This document shows, in pieces, positions 1 to 7,969 of a DNA stretch of 31,352 bases (positions are counted from its first letter, which is position 1; each line of letters starts with the position of its first letter). Below the pieces are notes generated by a model. The model saw nothing but the letters and a program-made list of their open reading frames with translations. It had not been told where the DNA came from and searched no databases. The position numbers and the translations under genes were made by a program. This DNA is from Euryarchaeota archaeon TMED117 (GTDB taxonomy: Archaea; Thermoplasmatota; Poseidoniia; Poseidoniales; Poseidoniaceae). The stretch covers positions 1-31,352 of the forward strand of contig NHFS02000072.1 in NCBI GenBank assembly GCA_002171315.2, given 5' to 3'.

Positions 1-243
1 AATTTTGTTTCAGATGGCCCTGCATACATCCCATTACCAGGTGTTGATGCATCACAAGAATCTCCAATCCGAAGAACTCCAACAGAATTTGTTTCAGATG
101 GTATAGCGAGTATTCCTTTGCCAGAACTTCCCGAATTTGAGGAGGAACCAGTGGAGGTTCCTGAATTACCTGACCTCGATTCTTTATTCGATGAGCCTGT
201 AAAAGAAGTACCAGAACTTCCAAATCTCGATGATTTGTTTTGA
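1..243 (+). CDS. C-terminal fragment of acidic, Pro-rich repeat protein
   Basis: The reading frame is open from the first base and stops at TGA 241-243, so only the last 80 codons are visible and the start lies outside the window. The fragment is rich in Pro, Glu, Asp and Leu, with no membrane segment. Two copies of a FVSDGxAxIPLP unit lie 28 residues apart (residues 2-13 and 30-41). The tail carries two copies of PELPxLDxLF (PELPDLDSLF and PELPNLDDLF), the second ending at the stop codon. This looks like a disordered acidic tail with short linear motifs, possibly for docking a partner. The family is not recognised. Gene identity is uncertain, but the conserved in-frame repeats make coding very likely. 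Confidence 0.7.
   Translation, partial: NFVSDGPAYIPLPGVDASQESPIRRTPTEFVSDGIASIPLPELPEFEEEPVEVPELPDLDSLFDEPVKEVPELPNLDDLF
4..123 (+). repeat. Two copies of a 12-residue FVSDG...IPLP coding repeat
   Basis: Copies start at 4 and 88 (84 nt, 28 codons apart). The DNA shares the run TTTGTTTCAGATGG, and the peptides share FVSDGxAxIPLP. More copies may lie upstream of the window. Confidence 0.65.
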
Positions 244-287
244 ATAATGGACGAGAGATTCAAAAGAACTGGGCGTGAGGGATAATT

Positions 288-1181
288 ATGCAATGGAGCG
301 AATTGTATGACCTTCACTCTCATACGACGCATAGTGATGGTTCACTGAGCGTTGAAGCACTCGCTAAGAATATGGCATCTGAAGGCGTTAAGGTTTGGTC
401 CTTGACCGATCATGACACCATCTCTGGATGGACGGAAGCAAAAGCTTCAGCACTCGAACACGGGATTGAATTTGTACCAGGTGTCGAGTTGACATGCGAT
501 GTAGAATTGCCATGGGATGAGGACATACTTTCTCAATCAGGTCGAGATAGAAGTCCAACATCTTGGCATTTACTTGCATATTTCCCTTACGATCCAAATC
601 CAGAAGGTCTTCGATTGTTCAAAGAATGGCTTGAACCGTTGCAAGATGACAGAGTTCCTCGTATGCTTGAAATGATCCAATTGGTCAACGGTTTCGGAAT
701 GAAAATCGAAGTGGATGATGTGCTTAGTCGGGCCAAAGGAAGTGTAGGACGCCCACATTTAGCGCAAGCGATGATCGATGCTGGACATGTAAGTTCAATG
801 AATGAGGCGTTTGATTTGTGGCTTGGAGACGGACGTCCATGCAGTGTTGTTCGACCAAAGCCGTCACTTGCAGAGGCCACTCGTTTGGTTCATGCTGCTG
901 GAGGCATTACTTCGCTAGCACATCCTCGTTACTATGGTGTTGATTACCAACGACTCGTTCAACATCTCAAAGAATCAAATGTTGATGCTATTGAGGCCTT
1001 TCATCGTAGTCATTCCGACGAAGAGCGCCACTCCATCTGGCAAGCCGCAACCAAGGCAGGATTGGGTGTGACCGTAGGTTCAGACTTTCACACACCTGCT
1101 TGGGGTCATCGCCCAGGCCACATGCCTGTTGTAGAATCGTCTCTTCCAGTTCTCATCTCTTCGGCAATAAACGGTCAATAA
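288..1181 (+). CDS. PHP-domain metal-dependent phosphoesterase
   Basis: This 297-residue protein is a PHP (polymerase and histidinol phosphatase) family member, of the stand-alone type that includes the YciV/RnaAM 5'-3' exonucleases and nucleoside-bisphosphate phosphatases. Metal-binding motifs are all visible: DLHSHTTHSDG near residues 8-18, TDHDT at 40-44, PGVE at 64-67, SLAHPRYYG near 210, and GSDFH near the C-terminus. The length matches the family. ATG 288 follows GTGAGGGATAATT, a plausible ribosome binding site. Substrate cannot be told from sequence: nucleotide bisphosphates or short RNA 5' ends are the family precedents. Its last 29 bases overlap the convergent tatC gene. Confidence 0.87.
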   Translation: MQWSELYDLHSHTTHSDGSLSVEALAKNMASEGVKVWSLTDHDTISGWTEAKASALEHGIEFVPGVELTCDVELPWDEDILSQSGRDRSPTSWHLLAYFPYDPNPEGLRLFKEWLEPLQDDRVPRMLEMIQLVNGFGMKIEVDDVLSRAKGSVGRPHLAQAMIDAGHVSSMNEAFDLWLGDGRPCSVVRPKPSLAEATRLVHAAGGITSLAHPRYYGVDYQRLVQHLKESNVDAIEAFHRSHSDEERHSIWQAATKAGLGVTVGSDFHTPAWGHRPGHMPVVESSLPVLISSAINGQ

Positions 1182-1947
1182 TGAGTGATAATTCGAATAA
1201 GAGAATAATTGGCAGTGCTACTAAGAATAGCGAAAGTGGGTCCGGTGGAGAGAACATTGCACCGACCAAAAATGAACAGAACCAAATGTGTTTTCGATAC
1301 ATTGTAATCGTTTTTGGTTCAACCATGCCTACTCGTAATGCGAGCATTGTAACAACCGGTGCTTGGAATCCAATGGCTGATGCAATCGCTAAATTAAGGA
1401 TAAAACCAACATATGCCCCCAACTTCCATTGTGTCGAAAGACCTGCCTCTTGTGCATCAGTACTCAGATATTCGAGAAGCATCGGCGTGAGTAATTCCCA
1501 TGCATAGATGATTCCTAAAAGGGCTAGGGATATGCTAGAAGCAACAGAGAGAACCATTGTTAAAGACGGCATTGGTACTTTCACATCTAATTCTGCAACT
1601 CTCGCTTTGACAACTGGATGCTTTACACCTCTGAGTGATGCCTCAATGATTAGGAATGTGAATGCAAGGAAAAGTCCTAAGCTTGCTGATAGTTGGATCT
1701 GTAACATAATAAATTCAACAGGTGATGTTACGATAACATTGACGTCATTTGGTAGTCGCTGTTCATCAATAATCCACTTAATGATGCTTTTAGCGATTGG
1801 GAAGCCAGCGATTAATCCCGCTAAGAAGAGGCCGAATAGAGCAAAAGCCCTTTTTCGGAGGTGGATTCTAATTGAGGATAGGAGTTCTCCACCGGGAGAA
1901 TCCATCAATTCCGACACAGCGTCTTCGAGAGATGTCTTGGACGCCAT
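1153..1947 (-). CDS. tatC: Sec-independent protein translocase TatC
   Basis: This 264-residue polytopic protein has about six hydrophobic segments and reads as TatC, the receptor subunit that binds twin-arginine signal peptides in the membrane. Family motifs seen are TSPVEF before the second membrane segment, FQAPVV in the middle, and SPPDPLS followed by a hydrophobic ALPIILLFELSL segment near the C-terminus (TatC usually has TPPDP.S). The usual N-terminal HLxELRxR appears as a diverged IRIHLRKR. The start ATG at 1947 lies 36 nt after the upstream PAP2 gene, so the two are probably co-transcribed. No TatA-like gene is seen beside it. Rieske proteins are common Tat substrates, but the small Rieske protein in this window has no twin-arginine signal. 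Confidence 0.88.
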   Translation of the reverse strand: MASKTSLEDAVSELMDSPGGELLSSIRIHLRKRAFALFGLFLAGLIAGFPIAKSIIKWIIDEQRLPNDVNVIVTSPVEFIMLQIQLSASLGLFLAFTFLIIEASLRGVKHPVVKARVAELDVKVPMPSLTMVLSVASSISLALLGIIYAWELLTPMLLEYLSTDAQEAGLSTQWKLGAYVGFILNLAIASAIGFQAPVVTMLALRVGMVEPKTITMYRKHIWFCSFLVGAMFSPPDPLSLFLVALPIILLFELSLIIDRLLPKR

Positions 1948-1983
1948 GTTAAGCCCACGAGATGCCTCCCAATAAGGGAATGC

Positions 1984-3441
1984 TCATTCCTCTTCCCAAG
2001 CATGGGACGGTGTGGAATCGTACCAATTCCTTCCATTTTGGCTTAATCGCAACAATCTGTATATGACAAAACCAGTGATGTAAAGTGATGGCATCGATAG
2101 AGCAACCGCTTTGTTCATCGCACTAGAGGACTCATCATATTCTGAGATAATTTGAACTTCCATCACGCCATCATCACCGCTATGGTGGAGGAAGATAAAC
2201 GTAAACACATTTGGTGAAATAAGACGCAAATCAATTTTTTCACCAGGTAAAAGTGATGCAACACAAGCGACTTTCTGAGTACAATGTTCATTTGCTAAAC
2301 CTTGCATAGTATTCCAATCGACCTTGAAATCCTCAAATCCAGGTTCTGCAAGTTCAACTGTGATGATGACGTACTCAAGGGTATGAGAACTGTCCATGTT
2401 ATTGATCGTCGTCATCACCGACAACTCAGGGCCCATCTCATGAATGAGGTCATGGACGGTGTCCCCAGAACCAAGTCTGAATGATGCTTGGTCATCGTTT
2501 GTAGAGTCTTGATAATTGATAGCTCCCATTATTGCTGCCATCATGAGAAGGAAAATTGTGCCTTCTACAAAGATGTGTTTTCGTACCTTCTCTTTGGAGA
2601 CTCCCTTGAGCATAGGGCCGAAATCATTTCTCAAACGAGGCTGCAAATGATGGATAAACAGTGCCCCTATGCCACCTACAAGAAGGCCAAGAGGTATGTC
2701 AGTAACCCAGTGTATTCCTAGATAGAGGATTGCGAAAATGAATACGATTGTATTGATGAGAATGAACATATGGTAGCGATAATGTCTCCAATCCTTCATC
2801 TCAATTCCTTTCTCTTTCACATGAAGATAATTCAACATCAATATGCCAAATGGAATCGCAACGTGAAGGGATGGGACTGCATTGTCAAGTGGGTCATGGG
2901 TGGCATAGAATGTGGAATACATTCCATCATGATACAACAACGCATCCATGCCAGGAATCCATGATGAGGTGACTTCAACATTGAAAAAGAGATAATACGG
3001 TACTGCAAGTGCATAGATCAGAAGATAATTCATCGTCACTTTATCGGTCATGTCTCGATCACTTGTGTAAGCATAATACACAGTTGTCACGTAGATGAGG
3101 AAGAGATACACAAAGAGGTAGTGAAAATTTAGAAATGCGGTGAGGACATCATTCTCAAATGCGTTTTGAATCCATAAGACAAAATTTCCTTCGAGTGCGT
3201 GAACGGAATCAGTCCAGTGTCCAACAGTTGATTTTATTGGCTCATTTAATCGATCGGTCAGGCCTTTCCAATTGATGATGACGATGTATCCCATCGCATG
3301 AATGTAATATCGTTGTTCGTGAATTGTTTGAACCCATTTGCCAAATGGCAAGCGTGATGATTTTTGATTCAAGGAGAAGATATAGCAGACAACTGGAGTC
3401 AAAAGCAGTATCATGCTCATCATGATTGTCCATGGACTCAT
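1984..3441 (-). CDS. PAP2-superfamily membrane phosphatase / Aur1-like phosphotransferase with extracytoplasmic C-terminal domain
   Basis: This membrane protein (about 485 residues) has several transmembrane segments and the PAP2 catalytic signature of the Aur1/inositolphosphotransferase branch: PSLH (residues 190-193) and GIHWVTDIPLG with His 244 and Asp 248. PAP2 enzymes remove or transfer phosphate groups on lipids at the membrane surface. After the catalytic region comes another membrane segment (about 290-308), a roughly 130-residue soluble segment rich in Asp/Glu/Ser that is probably extracytoplasmic, and a final membrane segment. The start at 3441 is chosen for GGGTGA just upstream; ATG 3465, eight codons earlier, is possible. 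It lies upstream of tatC on the same strand. The substrate is unknown; archaeal polar lipids or polyprenyl phosphates are possible. Confidence 0.8.
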   Translation of the reverse strand: MSPWTIMMSMILLLTPVVCYIFSLNQKSSRLPFGKWVQTIHEQRYYIHAMGYIVIINWKGLTDRLNEPIKSTVGHWTDSVHALEGNFVLWIQNAFENDVLTAFLNFHYLFVYLFLIYVTTVYYAYTSDRDMTDKVTMNYLLIYALAVPYYLFFNVEVTSSWIPGMDALLYHDGMYSTFYATHDPLDNAVPSLHVAIPFGILMLNYLHVKEKGIEMKDWRHYRYHMFILINTIVFIFAILYLGIHWVTDIPLGLLVGGIGALFIHHLQPRLRNDFGPMLKGVSKEKVRKHIFVEGTIFLLMMAAIMGAINYQDSTNDDQASFRLGSGDTVHDLIHEMGPELSVMTTINNMDSSHTLEYVIITVELAEPGFEDFKVDWNTMQGLANEHCTQKVACVASLLPGEKIDLRLISPNVFTFIFLHHSGDDGVMEVQIISEYDESSSAMNKAVALSMPSLYITGFVIYRLLRLSQNGRNWYDSTPSHAWEEE

Positions 3442-3463
3442 AGTCACCCTGCGAAGATTGCTC

Positions 3464-3471
3464 ATATAGAG
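3464..3471 (+). promoter_or_regulatory. Possible TATA box for the GDPD-like gene
   Basis: The sequence TCATATAG lies about 26 nt before ATG 3494, the spacing expected of an archaeal TATA box feeding a leaderless transcript. It overlaps the region just before the divergent PAP2 start. The match to consensus is weak. Confidence 0.3.
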
Positions 3472-3493
3472 GTTTTACTAACTATGACCAATA

Positions 3494-4714
3494 ATGTGGT
3501 TAATTGAACTCGCCATCGTTGAGCGGGGATTGAAAAAGAGGAATCGTTTAGGTTGCATGAAACCGATGTATGTTCAATCTCCAGAGAATACGCTCTCAAG
3601 TCTCGTTCATGGTATGCGTCTGTTCGATGGAATTGAATTTGATATTCGTCTTACAAGCGATAATCAAGTCGTGGTACATCATGATCGAACCGTTTCAGTC
3701 GACCCTCACAGGCTATCGGGACGTTCACCTCATGTTGAAAATTGGACGTTAGACGAACTTCAGGAGTTTGGATTCTGCTCATTTGAGCAACTATTGGAAC
3801 ATTCTGAGATTCAGAGTGCAGTTCAGGAAGAAGGTAAAGTCCTCGTTGTAGAAACAAAACGTCCTAGCCTGAAGGTTAAGCGTTCAGGTGGACTTTTTGC
3901 TCGTAAGAAACATGATCTACACATGGGGAAAACGATGCATCATGCTGAACAACTTCTTGAGCAATATGCAATTCCACTCGATTCAATCGTTCACTACGCT
4001 TTTCATTCTCGAATGGATATGGCTACAAAATATGGTGGTGTGAAAGGTCCATGGTCGTCTCTAAGACCAAACATCCGTCCTTTCGGAGGGAGAAGGACAC
4101 ATCGAACATTGGCATTGCCTGAGTTCGTTTCAAATTCATTTAATCGCTTGAAGAAGAAACATCAAAAAAATGGTTCACCAATGATGCCATGTGCTATTGA
4201 ATACCTCGTACCACCTGCTAATCGTGTTCCTATTGGGAAAACAGTTGGTTTGCATGGAAAACACCTCGAGACCTTGACGAAACAGCGACAAGGATTCCCT
4301 GTTTATCTTTGGCCAGTTAAGCCACATCAGGAACATTCCGTACTCAATGCAGGCTTATCAGCACTCACGGATTACAGCGATCCTGAACTTACATGGTTGC
4401 CCAGTGGGCATCCTCGGTGGCAACAACCAGCAACTCTTCCTCTCGATAAAGGACAACAATTATTGCTCAATGAAACGGATGAAGACAATCATCATTCCGT
4501 CCTCTCAGAACTCAAAAACGATGTCTGTCCATGGAACGAGGCTGATGTGTCCCGTCGTCGTGAATTGCTCTCGTACTGGAAAACAAAATGGAATTGGCAA
4601 CTCTCTATTGATGAGATGATCAATCACTCAATGGCCAGCAAGAGCATGCCATGGGAATTTGTTCGAATGATTGGGCATCGTGGTTCTGGGAAAACACAAC
4701 GACCAGTGCTGTGA
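3494..4714 (+). CDS. Glycerophosphodiester phosphodiesterase-like protein with displaced HRG motif
   Basis: The first third matches the GDPD TIM-barrel core: SPENTLSS, DGIEFDIRLTSDNQVVVHHD (metal ligands Glu and Asp, then the second catalytic His) and VVETKRPS (Glu-x-Lys). GDPD enzymes hydrolyse glycerophosphodiesters to glycerol phosphate and an alcohol. The N-terminal HRG that should precede PENT is absent; the equivalent spot reads IVERG. Instead the protein ends with MIGHRGSGKTQRPVL (residues 392-406), which resembles the N-terminal strand of GPCPD1/Gde1-type GDPDs. The protein could be circularly permuted, could have gained a second copy, or could be inactive. A TATA-like box suits the start at ATG 3494; ATG 3557 or 3566 are alternatives. 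The middle 200 residues are not recognised beyond likely barrel continuation. It converges on the RND gene, 2 nt away. Confidence 0.75.
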   Translation: MWLIELAIVERGLKKRNRLGCMKPMYVQSPENTLSSLVHGMRLFDGIEFDIRLTSDNQVVVHHDRTVSVDPHRLSGRSPHVENWTLDELQEFGFCSFEQLLEHSEIQSAVQEEGKVLVVETKRPSLKVKRSGGLFARKKHDLHMGKTMHHAEQLLEQYAIPLDSIVHYAFHSRMDMATKYGGVKGPWSSLRPNIRPFGGRRTHRTLALPEFVSNSFNRLKKKHQKNGSPMMPCAIEYLVPPANRVPIGKTVGLHGKHLETLTKQRQGFPVYLWPVKPHQEHSVLNAGLSALTDYSDPELTWLPSGHPRWQQPATLPLDKGQQLLLNETDEDNHHSVLSELKNDVCPWNEADVSRRRELLSYWKTKWNWQLSIDEMINHSMASKSMPWEFVRMIGHRGSGKTQRPVL

Positions 4715-4716
4715 AC

Positions 4717-7485
4717 TTATTCACTTTCGTGATGCTTCAAATGGTTCTTTGCATCTCTACGCAAAAAGGGTCCATACAATGCAGGAAGAAGTGTAACGCT
4801 TGAGATCATTGCCAAACTGATTGCTACGATGAATACCTGGCCAAACAATCGTAATGGAAGCAATCCTGAGAAGTTTAGAATCGCAAATCCACCCGCTGTA
4901 CTTAGAGCAGCTCCAAACATTGCTCTTCCAGTCGTAGCTGTGGTCTTCGAAGTCCATTCTGCGATGTCTTTCTCAGGATGCAGTTCCGCTTCCTCTTCTA
5001 ATCGAATGACATAGTGAACTGCATAATCAACTCCTAATCCAAGCGTAAGTGCTCCGATTGTAACGGTTTGAGAATTCAATTGATATCCTGCAAGCCCCAT
5101 GATTCCATACACCCACAACACGACCATGATCAATGGAATCCATATGACTACTCCGCGTTGTACGCTCTGGAATAGATCTCCTGTTCGAATGATTTGAATC
5201 ATAATCAATACGATCAAAATTGTACCAGCAACAATCGCTGTAGAAGTAACTGCTGAAACTGCAACATCGGCACTGATTTGAGCCAAAATCAATGCTCGTC
5301 CACTCAGTTCCATTGAATACGTTCCGTTTGCGGTTGATGCTGATGCTTCGAGCGCATCGCTTAGACCAGTCTCAAAATCCACCGTATCTTTCCAATCCAA
5401 TGTACTCGCCTGGAACGAAAGAATCGTTTGGCTGCCATCAGTGTGAAGCAAGGAATCTGTGATGTTGCGTCCATCTGAATCCTCAAGCAAATATGTTTTC
5501 AGCGTCTGATAACTTTCGGGATTCGATGACAAATTTGTCATCAATGTGTCGAGAGCTGCATTCGATGTCCGAGATGTTTCAAGAGAGTCCCATAACCCAG
5601 TGGGTACTCCAGTTACTCCTTCCGTTTCTTGTAACGTCGCTATAGCGATGTTATACGCTTCAAATCCTTGTGGGGAGAGAATATCTCCTTCCAGAACAAC
5701 ATACAGTGGAGTAGGGCTACTTTGGAATTCTTCAGCGATCATGAGGAAATCCTGAACAACTTCCAGAGAATCATCGAATTGTCCTTGTGTATCAAACCCA
5801 ACTTCGAGTGTACTCATGCCGTAAAGCATTGGAAGAGACAGAATTGCAGTTACGATGATGACGTAAAGTGGCTGGTGTTGTGCCATTTCTCCAATCTTTC
5901 GAGTAAGTTTTGTTTCATTCATTGCTCCAGATTTCTTCAATGGAAGAGGCTTGCTTGGGAACGTGGTCATTAGGGCAGGTAGTAACGAAATGCTCAGGAT
6001 GTAGATTGAAAACAGGCCCAAAGCGATAACTGTACCGAAGTTGACAAGGAACATCTGCGATGATAATCTAAACGATAGGAAACCAACCATATCCGTGAAA
6101 ATTGCAATGACAAGGGCTGCTGATGTTAGGATTGCTCCGGAACGAATGGCCTTCAAACGAACTTCTGGTTCAAAATCAGCCAAAGTGATTCTACCCTTCG
6201 GATTTTCCCTTTCAATATCTTGCATAACTTCTCTTATTCTGGTTACGACGTGGATACCGTAGTCAACGCCAATGGCAAGAAGAAGAATAGGAATACTGTT
6301 CATAGCAGCGTTGAATGTGAGTCTAAAGACACCCGCAGCACCATATGTTGCGAGAATTGCCAGAACTGTCAAGCCTATGACGTATCCAGTATCACGTGCT
6401 GATCTGAACTTTAGGTATAGAATGACAGTCAAGAACACAAGTGCAAGGGACGTGAGTATGCCAATTTCCTTGCCAATGTTGGCGCCTTGTTGATATTGGA
6501 ATGCTGAGAATGTAAAAACACGCAAATCATCGTCACCTGTTGACGCTTTGATTTCTTGAAGACTAACCTCTGACCATTCGGTTACGAGTTCTTGAACATC
6601 ACCAATAATTTCCGCATTCTCGTAATTAGTAGCATCAGTTGAGATTACCAAACTGATGAGGATTGGACCATCACTTGACCATGGGTCATTCTTGTCTTCT
6701 GCAGGCATGGTGCTGATGATGTTGCCTCTATGGTCAATGTTTTGAAGACCTAAGTATGTTCCAATCGTTCCTTGGAGTGGGCCAGTTATTGCCGCAACAG
6801 GTCCTATTTCGCTTGGGCTTGTACGAGTCGAAATCAATCCCTGAATTTGGCCTTGAAGGGCACCTAGTTCTTCAGAAATTGACATGTTGTCGTCCATTCG
6901 TTGTAGCCATGAATTGACTTCACCTGGTTGCCAATCGATGAGTTCTTGTGCCGTAGGGCCTCTTGGAGACGGAATCATTGCGATAGCAGTCGATAAATCC
7001 TCAAGCGCTGCAGTAAAGTTGTCTTCATCGGCCAGAGTGGCATTAGTGAGTTGAGCACTCAGGCTATCTCGCCATTCTTGCGTTGTTACGGGATCTTGTG
7101 TGTTGATCCAAAAGAGAGCAGATCCAGCAGGGCCGCTCGTGGCTTTTCCGCCAAATAGAGGCTCATGGTACGGAAGGAATGTTTCATCAGTGGTCAAATT
7201 TGCTTCGATTAAAGCGAATTGCTTCCATGCTGTTGCCGTTTTCATATCATCTTGTTCTATTTCATCGATAATTCGAATGAAGTCAAGTGATGCTTGATAA
7301 CGGTCTTCAATCTCATAGAGCAGTTCAGTCGTATCATTCTGAGGGTAAAAAGCATCTTCACTGTTATCGAAATTGATGAATTGGGCCATTGATGCCAAGG
7401 CTATCGTAAGAACGAGAATAACCGCAATTGTGGTCTTTGGACGAGTAACAGATACCTCTGTGAGAGCGTTAAATGGATTCTCCAT
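4717..7485 (-). CDS. RND-superfamily (MMPL/HpnN-like) exporter
   Basis: This 922-residue protein has the duplicated RND layout: one membrane segment near the N-terminus (about 17-35), a large extracytoplasmic loop (36-340), a block of five or six membrane segments, then a second loop (about 545-745) and a second membrane block. Each half carries the RND signature in its fourth membrane helix: GVDYGIHVVTRIREV near residue 408 and GVDYAVHYVIRLEEE near 817. The Asp in each is the likely proton-relay residue. Relatives (MMPL, HpnN) move lipids or other hydrophobic molecules outward using the ion gradient. A TATA box 26 nt before ATG 7485 suggests a leaderless transcript. The cargo is unknown. The PAP2 and GDPD neighbours make a lipid plausible but do not prove it. 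Confidence 0.88.
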   Translation of the reverse strand: MENPFNALTEVSVTRPKTTIAVILVLTIALASMAQFINFDNSEDAFYPQNDTTELLYEIEDRYQASLDFIRIIDEIEQDDMKTATAWKQFALIEANLTTDETFLPYHEPLFGGKATSGPAGSALFWINTQDPVTTQEWRDSLSAQLTNATLADEDNFTAALEDLSTAIAMIPSPRGPTAQELIDWQPGEVNSWLQRMDDNMSISEELGALQGQIQGLISTRTSPSEIGPVAAITGPLQGTIGTYLGLQNIDHRGNIISTMPAEDKNDPWSSDGPILISLVISTDATNYENAEIIGDVQELVTEWSEVSLQEIKASTGDDDLRVFTFSAFQYQQGANIGKEIGILTSLALVFLTVILYLKFRSARDTGYVIGLTVLAILATYGAAGVFRLTFNAAMNSIPILLLAIGVDYGIHVVTRIREVMQDIERENPKGRITLADFEPEVRLKAIRSGAILTSAALVIAIFTDMVGFLSFRLSSQMFLVNFGTVIALGLFSIYILSISLLPALMTTFPSKPLPLKKSGAMNETKLTRKIGEMAQHQPLYVIIVTAILSLPMLYGMSTLEVGFDTQGQFDDSLEVVQDFLMIAEEFQSSPTPLYVVLEGDILSPQGFEAYNIAIATLQETEGVTGVPTGLWDSLETSRTSNAALDTLMTNLSSNPESYQTLKTYLLEDSDGRNITDSLLHTDGSQTILSFQASTLDWKDTVDFETGLSDALEASASTANGTYSMELSGRALILAQISADVAVSAVTSTAIVAGTILIVLIMIQIIRTGDLFQSVQRGVVIWIPLIMVVLWVYGIMGLAGYQLNSQTVTIGALTLGLGVDYAVHYVIRLEEEAELHPEKDIAEWTSKTTATTGRAMFGAALSTAGGFAILNFSGLLPLRLFGQVFIVAISLAMISSVTLLPALYGPFLRRDAKNHLKHHESE

Positions 7486-7506
7486 GAAATATAGCCCTCA
7501 CAATGA

Positions 7507-7514
7507 GGTATAAA
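7507..7514 (-). promoter_or_regulatory. Archaeal TATA box of the RND exporter gene
   Basis: On the minus strand the sequence reads GATTTATACC. The centre of TTTATACC is about 26 nt before ATG 7485, which would place transcription start at or beside the start codon (leaderless mRNA). Confidence 0.6.
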
Positions 7515-7591
7515 TCAGTGTTCCAGATTTGAAACAAAATAGGATGCGATTTTGAACACTTATTCATAAGCAGAGGCGGTCATCGGTGCAT

Positions 7592-7969
7592 ATGTCCGAC
7601 CAAGAACGACGCTGGAAAAAAGTCTGCAAAAGTTCGAAATTAAAAATGAATAAAGTCAAAGGCAAGGCCATTGGTGCAAAAATGGTAGCAGTGATGCGCA
7701 CAGAAGAAGGCATATTCGGCACAAATGCCCTATGCCGACATATGGCATGGCCATTACACTGGGGCGGGAAAATCAAAGATGGCTGTCTACGATGTCCACT
7801 TCACCAAAGCTCATACCATCCCGAAGATGGTTCAGTAAACGAATGGTCTCCAGCACCCTACTTCCCATTGTATGGTAAACTTCTCGGTAAAATCAGAAAA
7901 CCCTCTTCTTTGAAGACGTATGATGTTCGAGAAAATGATGGCTATGTCGAAATCGACATGAATTCTTGA
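7592..7969 (+). CDS. Small Rieske [2Fe-2S] ferredoxin-like protein
   Basis: This soluble protein of about 125 residues holds the Rieske cluster motif CxH-x17-CxxH: Cys48-x-His50 and Cys68-Pro-Leu-His71, which bind a [2Fe-2S] centre through two Cys and two His. The protein is little more than the Rieske fold, with no membrane anchor, signal peptide or oxygenase domain. It therefore resembles the stand-alone ferredoxins that serve oxygenases or nitrite reductases rather than the bc1 subunit. The two disulfide Cys of the bc1 type are absent. ATG 7592 is chosen for GGTG three bases upstream; GTG 7586 is an in-frame alternative. It is transcribed divergently from the RND gene and converges with citrate synthase (stops adjacent). 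Its electron partner is not in the window. Confidence 0.87.
   Translation: MSDQERRWKKVCKSSKLKMNKVKGKAIGAKMVAVMRTEEGIFGTNALCRHMAWPLHWGGKIKDGCLRCPLHQSSYHPEDGSVNEWSPAPYFPLYGKLLGKIRKPSSLKTYDVRENDGYVEIDMNS

Noticed and set aside
1100..1975. Plus-strand open frames 1100-1507 and 1508-1975
   Set aside because: They lie antisense to tatC, whose motifs and membrane pattern are clear; their own translations show no family features.
3514..3519. CATCGT (His-Arg) out of frame near the start of the GDPD-like gene, suggesting a frameshifted HRG
   Set aside because: That frame has TGA stops on both sides (3505 and 3520), so a single indel would not restore a normal N-terminus.
4673..4702. GHRGSGKT read as a Walker A P-loop at the end of the GDPD-like protein
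   Set aside because: It fits GxxxxGK[ST], but it sits 10 residues from the C-terminus with no following helix or Walker B. The GDPD HRG reading fits the rest of the protein better.
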